Both the position numbers and the translations under genes were made by a program. The notes beneath the pieces are model-generated. The model ran no database searches and was not told the DNA's origin. It was given only the letters and a program-made list of their open reading frames with translations. From the NCBI GenBank assembly GCA_902196205.1, contig CABIKM010000045.1:1-48089 (forward strand): 48,089 bases of DNA, in the 5' to 3' direction. Source of the DNA: Candidatus Methylomirabilis lanthanidiphila (lineage in GTDB: Bacteria > Methylomirabilota > Methylomirabilia > Methylomirabilales > Methylomirabilaceae). Shown here one piece after another: positions 32,650-40,808 of this stretch (the first letter of the stretch is position 1; every line of letters starts with the position of its first letter).

Positions 32650-34569
32650 TTATTTTTTATCGCTTTTTCCGCCGAGATCTTCGAACTCGGCATCGACCAC
32701 CCCACCTTCCGGCGCCCCCTGCGATGGCTCACCCTGAGCCTGTCCGCCAGGCGCCTCCTGCTGCTTACTCTGGGCCTGCTGATAGAGCAGCTCAGCGAGC
32801 CGGTGGGAGGCCTTGGTGAGTTGATCAAGCGCTTCGCGTTGCTTCCCCATCTCTTCGCCCTTCAAGGCCTCCTTGGCCGCGTTAATGGCGGTCTCCAGGG
32901 TGCCCAGCTCGGAGATCGGGAGCTTTTCGCGATTGTCGTTCAGCATCTTCTCCGTCTGATAGCACAGGCTGTCGAGCTGATTCCGGACCTCGATCTCCTC
33001 GCGCCGCTTCTTATCTTCCTCGGCACACCGATCGGACTCTTTGACCATTCGATCGATCTCGTCCTTGGTCAATCCGGAACTGGCCGTGATTGTAATCTTC
33101 TGCTCCTTGCTGGTGGCAAGGTCCTTGGCGGCAACGTTGAGGATCCCGTTGGCATCGATGTCGAACGCCACCTCGATTTGTGGAATGCCGCGCGGCGCCG
33201 TCGGGATCCCCACCAGGTGGAAACGCCCCAGCGTTCGGCTGTCCCTGGCCAGTTGTCGCTCCCCCTGGAGGACATGAATCTCGACGCTGGTCTGGTTGTC
33301 GGCCGCCGTCGTAAAAAGCTCGCTCTTGCGGGTCGGGATAGTCGTGTTCCGTTCGATCAGACGAGTCATCACCCCGCCCAGGGTCTCGATCCCCAGCGAC
33401 AGCGGTGTGACGTCCAGGAGGACCACGTCTTTAACGTCACCGACCAATACGCCGGCCTGGATGGCTGCGCCGACCGCGACCACCTCGTCGGGATTGACCC
33501 CCTTATGCGGTTCCTTTCCAAAGAGCTCCCGTACGAGTTGCTGGACCTTGGGCATCCTGGTCTGGCCACCCACCAGCACGACCTCATCGATGGTTGCGGG
33601 ATCGAGACCGGCATCCTTCAATGCCTGGCGGCAGGGCCCGATGGACCGTTGGATCAGGTCCTCGACCAATTGTTCGAGCTTCGCCCTTGTGAGTTTGATG
33701 CTCAGGTGCTTCGGGCCGGAGGCGTCGGCTGTGATGAACGGCAGATTGATCTCGGTCTCCAGCACCGTGCTGAGCTCGCATTTGGCTTTTTCTGCCGCCT
33801 CTTTCAGACGCTGAAGCGCCATCCGGTCCTTCCGCAGGTCGATCCCCTGGTCCTTCTTGAACTCTTCCACCAGCCACGAGATGATTCGCTCGTCGAAGTC
33901 GTCGCCTCCGAGATGGGTATCGCCGTTGGTGGATTTGACCTCAAAGACCCCTTCACCCAACTCCAGGATCGAAATGTCGAATGTTCCGCCTCCCAGGTCG
34001 TAGACGGCGATCTTCTCATCCTTCTTCTTATCCAGGCCGTAGGCCAGCGATGCTGCCGTCGGCTCGTTCACGATCCGGAGCACCTCGAGGCCGGCAATCT
34101 TGCCGGCGTCCTTGGTGGCCTGGCGCTGCGAGTCGTTAAAATAGGCGGGAACGGTGATCACCGCCTGCGTGATCTTCTCGCCGAGATAGGCCTCGGCATC
34201 GGTCTTCATCTTCTGGAGGATCATGGCAGAGATCTCGGGCGGCGAATAGCCCTTCCCTCTGACCTCAACCGAGGCATCGCCGTTGGCGGTCTGAACCACC
34301 TTGTACGGCACCAGCTTGATCTCATGGTTGACCTCATCATACCGACGGCCCATGAAGCGCTTGATAGAAAAGATTGTGTTTTCGGGGTTGGTGGTCGCCT
34401 GCCGCTTGGCAACCTGACCGACCAGCCGCTCTCCCTCCTTCGAGAAGGCCACGACCGACGGGGTCAATCGACCGCCCTCGGCATTAGGGACCACCACAGG
34501 GTCCCCCGCCTCCATAACCGCCATCACTGAGTTGGTTGTTCCAAGGTCGATACCGAGAACTTTTGGCAC
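32650..34569 (-). CDS. dnaK: Chaperone DnaK (Hsp70)
   Basis: A 639-residue Hsp70. The ATPase domain has [54 protein letters not shown] and [13 protein letters not shown]; the substrate domain has [20 protein letters not shown]; the C-terminal lid ends in a Gln/Gly-rich linker and an acidic tail ([16 protein letters not shown]). It leads the heat-shock block with hsp20, dnaJ and the HspR-like gene. No grpE is present here. Confidence 0.98.
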   Translation of the reverse strand: MPKVLGIDLGTTNSVMAVMEAGDPVVVPNAEGGRLTPSVVAFSKEGERLVGQVAKRQATTNPENTIFSIKRFMGRRYDEVNHEIKLVPYKVVQTANGDASVEVRGKGYSPPEISAMILQKMKTDAEAYLGEKITQAVITVPAYFNDSQRQATKDAGKIAGLEVLRIVNEPTAASLAYGLDKKKDEKIAVYDLGGGTFDISILELGEGVFEVKSTNGDTHLGGDDFDERIISWLVEEFKKDQGIDLRKDRMALQRLKEAAEKAKCELSTVLETEINLPFITADASGPKHLSIKLTRAKLEQLVEDLIQRSIGPCRQALKDAGLDPATIDEVVLVGGQTRMPKVQQLVRELFGKEPHKGVNPDEVVAVGAAIQAGVLVGDVKDVVLLDVTPLSLGIETLGGVMTRLIERNTTIPTRKSELFTTAADNQTSVEIHVLQGERQLARDSRTLGRFHLVGIPTAPRGIPQIEVAFDIDANGILNVAAKDLATSKEQKITITASSGLTKDEIDRMVKESDRCAEEDKKRREEIEVRNQLDSLCYQTEKMLNDNREKLPISELGTLETAINAAKEALKGEEMGKQREALDQLTKASHRLAELLYQQAQSKQQEAPGGQAQGEPSQGAPEGGVVDAEFEDLGGKSDKK

Positions 34570-34647
34570 CTTTTGCCCTCCTTATAAGAGATTTGCGATT
34601 GTCGATTGAGCTATGCGTAGACTTGCTCTTCAGTGTTCTCACACGAA

Positions 34648-34676
34648 AAGATAATACGTTATCGTATAGCTGTCAA
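34648..34676 (-). promoter_or_regulatory. dnaK promoter with an inverted repeat in the spacer
   Basis: On the minus strand TTGACA (34676-34671) and TATCTT (34653-34648) have a 17-bp spacer. The perfect inverted repeat ATACG-TTAT-CGTAT (34654-34667) lies exactly between the two hexamers, a position expected of a repressor site. It matches neither the HrcA operator (CIRCE) nor the usual HspR operator. Confidence 0.75.
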
Positions 34677-34836
34677 GTTTATATGACAGAATTTATTTAG
34701 ATTTATATCGGTCCCTGTCGGTTGCTACGTTCGGAAAAACCCCTTGACTCACCGTCGCACACGGGTTAACGTTTCGTTAATCTATTGAATTTTCGAGTTG
34801 AATGGACGGTCCATTGTCTTGATTTGAGGAGGGGGT

Positions 34837-35172
34837 ATGGAATCGACTACGACTCATATCGTTGTCCTCATTACGGCCGGCTCCAAGCATGAAGCCGAGG
34901 CGATCGGCAAGGCGCTGGTCGAGTCCAGGCTGGCAGCCTGCGTGAATATCTTGGAGCACGTATGGTCGCTTTTCCGATGGCAGGGAGTGATCGAGCGTCA
35001 GGAGGAGGTGCTCATGCTGGTAAAGAGCCGAAGCGACCTCCTCCCTTCTATTATTCAGGTTGTAAAAGAGATGCACTCTTACACGGTACCGGAGGTGATC
35101 GCGCTACCTATTCTTGCCGGATCACCCGATTACCTCGCCTGGGCGGACGAATCGATACGGCAAACATCCTGA
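34837..35172 (+). CDS. cutA: CutA1 divalent-ion tolerance protein
   Basis: A 111-residue CutA1 protein: HIVVLITAGSKHEAEAIGKA, ESRLAACVNILEHVWSLFRW, QEEVLMLVKSRSDLLPSIIQ and VKEMHSYTVPEVIALPI. CutA forms a very stable trimer; a role in copper tolerance was proposed but is doubtful. The ATG is preceded by GAGGAGGGGG. It is transcribed away from dnaK; the 267-bp gap between the two holds the dnaK promoter and a TTGACT sequence near 34744 that may start cutA. Confidence 0.94.
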   Translation: MESTTTHIVVLITAGSKHEAEAIGKALVESRLAACVNILEHVWSLFRWQGVIERQEEVLMLVKSRSDLLPSIIQVVKEMHSYTVPEVIALPILAGSPDYLAWADESIRQTS

Positions 35173-35416
35173 GGCCCGCCGCCGGTTGCTTGTCGCGGCA
35201 ACGCCGCTTCTCCATTCGGACTGCGTGAACCGTAGTATCACCTCCCCGTCAGTCCGTGTCGGGAACCTTTCGCTTGAAAAGCTTGACAGACTGAGCAAAG
35301 CAGGATATAAAATCCTGCGACCACCCGCTGCTGCGGAGGCTCTGCAGAAAGAACGGATCGCCACGGCTTCTTGATTGCTGCCAGCTCTGGCCCGGACACC
35401 CTGACAGGAGGTCAAG

Positions 35417-37411
35417 ATGGACCATCGATTCCCCCGAAGACTCCTAGGGGTCGCGATCGCTGTGTCGGTGAGCGTATCGCCTTTTGCCGTTACACCGGCC
35501 CTGCCGTCCGCACATCCGGCTCACAACAATCGCCTTGCTGAACCCCTACAGCCCCCGATCCTTTCAGATAATCAACTGACAGCCGCTGTCGTCTTATCCC
35601 CTGTTGATCGCCGCATCCAACCCCAGAGCGACATCCTCGATGGTGCGCTTCGCAAAACGGGCGAATACGAAGCGACCTTGCGGGAGGGATTGGCCCATTC
35701 GTCCGTGGGGATGCAGGCGTTGACGGCGGGAGATCGGGTGAGGGCTCAGCAGGAGCTGGAGACCTCATTACGCATTCTGTCGAAGCTTCCTGAGGTGGCA
35801 ACCCCGGATGATCTTCGCCTCCAACTGATCGAAGAGACCGCGCTTCTTAAAGCGGCACTTGCCGGCGCTTCTCCCGCCCAAGTTGCCGATGGCCAAGTTG
35901 CCGAAGAAGAGGAGAACGAAGCCGATACGGAGGCGACCCCGGACCTGGTTGTTTCCGGGGAAGAGCCGAGCTTAGCGCCTGTAGCCGGTGAGATCGTATC
36001 GCTTTCAGACCTGGATCTCAGCGACTTTGACGTACCGATCGAACTCAACGAACAAGTCAAGACATACATCGAGTATTACCAAACCCGAAAATGGGGGGTG
36101 ATGAGCCGGGCTTTTGAGCGATCAGGTCGCTACCTGCCGATGATGCGTAGCATCTTTCGGGATCAAGGCCTCCCGCTGGATCTCGTTAACCTTGCATATG
36201 TCGAAAGTGCGTTCATTTCTCGCGCCTACTCCAGGGCGAAGGCCTCCGGGATCTGGCAGTTTATCAAACCGACCGGGAATCGGTATGGGATGAGAGTCAA
36301 CTACTGGCTTGATGAGCGGAGGGATCCGGAAAAGGCAACCCGTGCGGCAGCCGCTTACCTGAAAGATCTGTATGAGATGTTTCACTCCTGGCCGCTGGCG
36401 CTGGCCGCATACAACGCAGGTGAGCAGCGGGTTCAGCGGGCCATTGAACAACAGGGAACCACCGATTTCTGGTCGTTAAGGCTTCCGAAGGAAACCAAGC
36501 TCTATGTCCCAGCCTTCATGGCGGTCACCATTATTGCCAAGGACCCAGATCGGTACGGATTTATCGGACCGGTTGAAAAGCCCTGGGAGATAGAGCGAGT
36601 GACGGTGCCCGGGGCCATTGAGCTGCGTTCTGTGGCTCGGACGGTAGGTGTTTCGCCGGATGTGATCCGCGATCTGAATCCGGCCCTCATGCGAGGAATC
36701 ACCCCCGTCGGCGTTTCTGAGTACGAAATCCTGCTGCCGCCCGACACCAAGGAGATCCTCCTGGCTAACCTCGATCAGCTCCCTCGATACTCCTCCCGTG
36801 AGCCGGTCAGAACGGCGGTGAAACAGCATCGAGTCCGAAGAGGGGAGACCTTGAAATCAATTGCGTCGCAGCACCGGACGACTACTGCCAAGCTCGCCAG
36901 CCTTAATGGGGTGAAGGTTGGCGACAGGCTGAAGGTGGGAGCGGTACTCCAATTGCCGCCGGCCACACCATCGAGAAAGTTGGCCTCAGCCTCAGGTCGA
37001 ATCACCCAGCCCCAGACTGCTGCAGCCCAAGCCTCGAAACCCGTTTCTCTCGCTAGCTCGGTCGTCCACGTCGTCAGGCGTGGCGAGACCCTTTGGGGAA
37101 TCGCCAAGGCCTATGCAGTGACGCCTGAAGAACTGCAGCAATGGAACGACTTGCAGCGCCGGGTAGAGCTTAAACCGGGGCAGGCCTTACAGGTGGTCGC
37201 CCAGACCGCTAAAGGCAACCGTAAGGCCCGTCGGGGTGCCCCTGCTCCTCCAACCCATGCCCTATACCGCGTGAAAAGTGGCGATACCCTGTGGGAAATT
37301 GCCAGGGTCCACGATGTCACGCCGGACGAACTCCGCCGTTGGAACGACTTGGGGCGCAAGACGACGCTGTGGGTAGGCCAGGAGTTAAAGATTCGCGTCA
37401 GCGAGAGCTAA
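35417..37411 (+). CDS. mltD: Lytic transglycosylase with LysM repeats (MltD-like)
   Basis: A 664-residue exported murein hydrolase. The N-terminus has a signal peptide (GVAIAVSVSVSPFAVTPALP). The SLT lysozyme-like domain at about 220-345 has the catalytic Glu in NLAYVESAFISRAYS (about residue 261), GIWQFIKPTGNRYGM and PLALAAYNAGEQRVQRAI. Three LysM peptidoglycan-binding repeats follow near 470-512, 553-598 and 616-660, each with a .V..GETL..IA pattern. The residues 50-215 between signal and SLT are acidic and less conserved. The ATG has GGAGG 7 bp upstream. Confidence 0.93.
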   Translation: MDHRFPRRLLGVAIAVSVSVSPFAVTPALPSAHPAHNNRLAEPLQPPILSDNQLTAAVVLSPVDRRIQPQSDILDGALRKTGEYEATLREGLAHSSVGMQALTAGDRVRAQQELETSLRILSKLPEVATPDDLRLQLIEETALLKAALAGASPAQVADGQVAEEEENEADTEATPDLVVSGEEPSLAPVAGEIVSLSDLDLSDFDVPIELNEQVKTYIEYYQTRKWGVMSRAFERSGRYLPMMRSIFRDQGLPLDLVNLAYVESAFISRAYSRAKASGIWQFIKPTGNRYGMRVNYWLDERRDPEKATRAAAAYLKDLYEMFHSWPLALAAYNAGEQRVQRAIEQQGTTDFWSLRLPKETKLYVPAFMAVTIIAKDPDRYGFIGPVEKPWEIERVTVPGAIELRSVARTVGVSPDVIRDLNPALMRGITPVGVSEYEILLPPDTKEILLANLDQLPRYSSREPVRTAVKQHRVRRGETLKSIASQHRTTTAKLASLNGVKVGDRLKVGAVLQLPPATPSRKLASASGRITQPQTAAAQASKPVSLASSVVHVVRRGETLWGIAKAYAVTPEELQQWNDLQRRVELKPGQALQVVAQTAKGNRKARRGAPAPPTHALYRVKSGDTLWEIARVHDVTPDELRRWNDLGRKTTLWVGQELKIRVSES

Positions 37412-37528
37412 CCAGGCCTCTTCGCGGCTTCCCCGCACCGTGTCCGGGACTTGTGACGGCATACCGTGTGGCGAAATGCGCCATGAACGCAAGGGGCACG
37501 CGCTTCCAATGCCGTTCAGGGTTTATTT

Positions 37529-37765
37529 GTGTCGCTTGGCGGAGCTGATCGGCGGGTTCGGTTCATTGTAGGCGTCACGTTCATTGCAGCAAGCTTGCTG
37601 GTCTATCCGCTCTACCTCGTGATTCTACTCCTTCCACTCTCCATCACAATGAAGCTGCGCATTACTCTGCTCGCATCGCTTCTAAGCTAAGGCATGTTTG
37701 GCGCCGGCTTGTGTCTGAGCGGACGAGAAGGGTACGAGTGGCTCAAGCGTCGCGTGCGTCGCTGA
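37529..37765 (+). pseudogene. Small two-segment membrane protein with an in-frame stop
   Basis: From GTG at 37529 the frame reads SLGGADRRVRFIVGVTFIAA, SLLVYPLYLVILLLPLS, MKLRITLLASLLS and meets TAA at 37688-37690. It continues in the same frame with GMFGAGLCLSGREGYEWLKR and ends RVRR before TGA at 37763-37765. The parts before and after the stop together look like one protein with two hydrophobic helices and a basic end, so the TAA is probably a recent mutation. No family recognised. Confidence 0.5.
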
Positions 37766-38274
37766 ACCGCATCAGGCGGCCCGACCGCCCCCTGCCCGTC
37801 CGGTCTTAGCGTGTGAAATATCTTCTTTCATCCGGTTATCAGTCCTCAGCCAACTAAAAATCAATCCACTCAAGATATTTTACCCGGGATGGCCAACTGA
37901 TTTATTCCAGCCAGTTTCACCAATATTAAGCGATTGCATATACGCCAAAATGCGTATTGACTGATACAGCCACATCATAGATACTGCATAATCGCGTGCC
38001 TAGTCTCGTGCGTGCTTTCGCGGTCGCGCGTGAGACTCCGCAATAGAATGCTTCAAGTGTATACGCAATTCATTGCACGCTATAAGCACCCATTGCTGAA
38101 CATGCACGGGTAGTATACATCTCCATGTCATATGGCGCTGACCGCTTGTCTTTGTTGATCGCAAAGGAGGTGGTTCTTATCGACTGCTAGTTGGTTGCCA
38201 GGCGCTGGCTTGGTGCGTGCCGTGCCGGATTCATACGTACAGAGATCCCGCTCTTTGCTCATCCTGGAGGCAGC
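37766..38274. other. Intergenic region before the multicopper oxidase
   Basis: No gene is supported. The sequence turns AT-rich around 37850-38120, unlike the flanks, and contains TATACGCCAAAATGCGTAT-type near-palindromes. AAAGGAGGTGG at 38162 is a strong Shine-Dalgarno without a following long frame. The promoter of the oxidase operon should be in here, but I cannot pick it with confidence. Confidence 0.5.
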
Positions 38275-38334
38275 ATGTTCCGTGTGGCGGTACTCCCGCT
38301 GATACCTACCAATAACGGAGGCAGATACGGATGA
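38275..38334 (+). CDS. Possible 19-residue leader peptide before the multicopper oxidase
   Basis: An ATG at 38275 with CTGGAGG 5 bp upstream opens a 19-codon frame (MFRVAVLPLIPTNNGGRYG) whose TGA overlaps the oxidase ATG by 4 bp (ATGA). Such spacing is typical of translational coupling. The peptide has no known relatives that I recognise, and the same GGAGG near 38317 also serves the oxidase. It may be chance. Confidence 0.3.
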   Translation: MFRVAVLPLIPTNNGGRYG

Positions 38335-40712
38335 ATGAGATGAGTATCAAAGATCATTTGCTGGTACGAGGTCAGAGGATCGGCCTCGTGTTGCTCGTCA
38401 TGTTGTTGGCGGCGCTCGGGACTGCCTTCCCCGTCTCGGCGGCCAAAAGTCCCCAGCTTCCGCTCGATGCCGGAACCATCCCGCAGTTTGCACAGCCGCT
38501 GCCGCTGCTCAGTATCGGCGGAGACGGCACGAGCGGCATCGCGACCTTCGGCGGGATCGGACCGACGGAGATCCACATCTGTGAGTTCGATGCGAAGGTG
38601 CTGCCGTCGGGTACACCAGGCGTAACGGCCAATACCCGTTCGTGGGGATATGTGTATGGGACTACCTGTCCGGCGCCGTCCGATCCGACCTATACGCGTG
38701 ACAGCTTTATCGGTCCGGTGCTCGTGGCCATTCGTGACATGGGGACCCAACTGAAACTGGTGAACGACCTTCCAAGCGCCCATGATACCGGCGTGCTGGC
38801 ATACAAGTATTCCGTCGATCAGACGGTCCACTGGGCCGATCCGCTGAACGCTGAGGCCGACGACTGCCATCATGCCGCACTGATGGGAGAGATCCCAGCC
38901 TTTGGCAGTGATTGCTCCAAGAACTATGCGGAAGTCTCCTCACCGCTTAATCCGACTATCCCGGCCGCTCTCCACCTGCACGGCGGCCTCGTCCCACCGG
39001 AACTGGACGGCGGTCCGGATGCCTGGGTGACGAGCACCGGTATCAAGGGCCATGGCTACTACACCTCTCCTTCTCCCGATCCGATCCCGAGCAACGGGTT
39101 TGTCTACAACTATCCCAACCGCCAGGAAGCGTCGGCGTTAATCTTTCACGATCACGTTCTGGGCAACCTGCGCCTGAACCTCTATGCGGGGATTGCGTCC
39201 GCGTACGTGATTGAAGATCCCGCCATCATCCGGACCGATGCGACCGGGGTGTGGGTCAGTACGGCCATCGCCCCCCTCGCTTCCTGTGAATCGGCTTCAA
39301 AGAAATGCCTGCCGAAGAACCTTCCGGGCTCTGCCGAAATTGTCCCGATCGTCATCCAGGACCGCATCTTCGACACGAACGGACAGTTGCTCTGGCCTGC
39401 CGACAGCATTCGCGGGGTCCAGTTGAGCCCGAATCCCGAGCATCCCTACTGGGTTCCGGATTTCTTCGGCGACACCATCGTGGTCAACGGCAAGGCGTGG
39501 CCGTATCTCGATGTCCAGCCCAAGCGCTACCGGTTCCTTTTTATCAACGCGTCTCACTCTCGTATCTACGACCTGAAGCTGGGCGTGCCGATGTGGATTA
39601 TCGCGACCGACGGCGGATATCTGGATAAACCGGTCAAGGTCGACCATCTGCCCATCACCTCCGGCGAGCGCTATGAGGTGATCATCGATTTTGCCGGGAA
39701 GGCCGGGCAAAACCTGATCCTCGCCAATACCGCCGCAGCGCCCTATCCGGACGGGACGTCGCCGAATCCCGCGACGCTGGGCCGGGTCATGCAGTTTCGC
39801 ATCCAGACGCCGGGAACGCCTGTCGTTGACGCCAGCTACGACCCGGCCTCCGGTACGCCGCTGCGGCCGGAAAAGAACGAGCTCGTGCGCCTGGTCAAGC
39901 CCAAGAAGGGCAAGCTGGCCGTGAAAAAGAAGCAGGTCGCAGCGACCCGCCAGCTTGTCTTTAACGATGTGAACGGCCCGGCCCAGAACGCCGTCAACCC
40001 GGTGACCGGCGAATTGACGGCATACCCCGGAGGGCGGCTGGAGATCCTGTCCAACAATACCAAGTGGTCCGGTGAATCGAGCAGGACCTATGGCGATTTT
40101 ACCCCGGTGCCGCTTGGCGGAGTCACGAACTACTACTCGGAGTTCAATGGGGAGGGTACTATCGAGGTTGTAGAGTTTGTCAACTTGACCAGCGTGTCGC
40201 ACGCCCAACACCTGCACGGGACCACATTCCAGGTTCTCAATCGACAGAACCTTAATAAGGGCGCCTATGTGGCGGCCTACAATACGGCGTTTCCGGGAGG
40301 AAGCTTCATTGCCGGCTTCGGCCCGCCCTTGAACTACAATCCATCCGATGCCTCCGGCAGGAAGTACGGCGGCAATCCCGATGTCAAACCGTTCCTGCAA
40401 GGCTCCGTGATTCCGCCGCGGCCTGAAGAGGCGGGATGGAAGGATACCGTCATCGTCCTCCCCGACCAGGTGACCCGGGTGGCCGTACGCTATGCGCCCA
40501 CCGATATCCCGGTAAAAGCTAAAGCGGAGGAGTTGTACTTTCCCTTTGATCCCAGCGGGGGTTCCGTTGGCGGGGAGCGGTACGGTTTCGTCGATCATTG
40601 TCACATGACCGAACACGAAGACAACGAGATGATGCGGCCCAGCCTGATCAATTTGAATCCGAGTGCGCCGGTACCGGGGGACAGGCTGCTGAAGAAGGGC
40701 GTCGACTACTGA
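38331..40712 (+). CDS. Secreted multicopper oxidase
   Basis: A 793-residue multicopper oxidase with a signal peptide (GLVLLVMLLAALGTAFPVSA). All four copper-binding motifs are seen: LHLHGGLVPPELDGG (about residue 215), LIFHDHVLGNLRL (about 273), SHAQHLHGTTFQVL (about 623) and VDHCHMTEHEDNEMM (about 755); the last has Cys, His and Met for the type 1 copper. It should oxidise a substrate outside the cytoplasm and reduce O2 to water. It is larger than CueO or CotA. A Lys-rich insert (VKPKKGKLAVKKKQ) is near 525. Substrate (metal ion or organic) cannot be told. Confidence 0.9.
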   Translation: MNEMSIKDHLLVRGQRIGLVLLVMLLAALGTAFPVSAAKSPQLPLDAGTIPQFAQPLPLLSIGGDGTSGIATFGGIGPTEIHICEFDAKVLPSGTPGVTANTRSWGYVYGTTCPAPSDPTYTRDSFIGPVLVAIRDMGTQLKLVNDLPSAHDTGVLAYKYSVDQTVHWADPLNAEADDCHHAALMGEIPAFGSDCSKNYAEVSSPLNPTIPAALHLHGGLVPPELDGGPDAWVTSTGIKGHGYYTSPSPDPIPSNGFVYNYPNRQEASALIFHDHVLGNLRLNLYAGIASAYVIEDPAIIRTDATGVWVSTAIAPLASCESASKKCLPKNLPGSAEIVPIVIQDRIFDTNGQLLWPADSIRGVQLSPNPEHPYWVPDFFGDTIVVNGKAWPYLDVQPKRYRFLFINASHSRIYDLKLGVPMWIIATDGGYLDKPVKVDHLPITSGERYEVIIDFAGKAGQNLILANTAAAPYPDGTSPNPATLGRVMQFRIQTPGTPVVDASYDPASGTPLRPEKNELVRLVKPKKGKLAVKKKQVAATRQLVFNDVNGPAQNAVNPVTGELTAYPGGRLEILSNNTKWSGESSRTYGDFTPVPLGGVTNYYSEFNGEGTIEVVEFVNLTSVSHAQHLHGTTFQVLNRQNLNKGAYVAAYNTAFPGGSFIAGFGPPLNYNPSDASGRKYGGNPDVKPFLQGSVIPPRPEEAGWKDTVIVLPDQVTRVAVRYAPTDIPVKAKAEELYFPFDPSGGSVGGERYGFVDHCHMTEHEDNEMMRPSLINLNPSAPVPGDRLLKKGVDY

Positions 40713-40808
40713 TGCTGCATCCGGTTGTCCGTGCCGATCACATCATGCTCGGGAAGGCTACGACGATCAGGACTACAGCTAATCTACTGGGATAAGGAGC
40801 GCCAGCCT

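Noticed and set aside
32647-34530. Long plus-strand open frame opposite dnaK
   Set aside because: It is the antisense shadow of dnaK. Such long mirrored frames are common opposite dnaK genes and no product is supported.
34570-34836. CIRCE element before dnaK
   Set aside because: No TTAGCACTC-N9-GAGTGCTAA-like sequence is found. The only inverted repeat is ATACG/CGTAT.
35114-35374. Plus-strand frame overlapping cutA with SLEKLDRLSKAGYKILRP
   Set aside because: Its first part is cutA read in another frame, there is no ribosome binding site, and the rest resembles no family I know.
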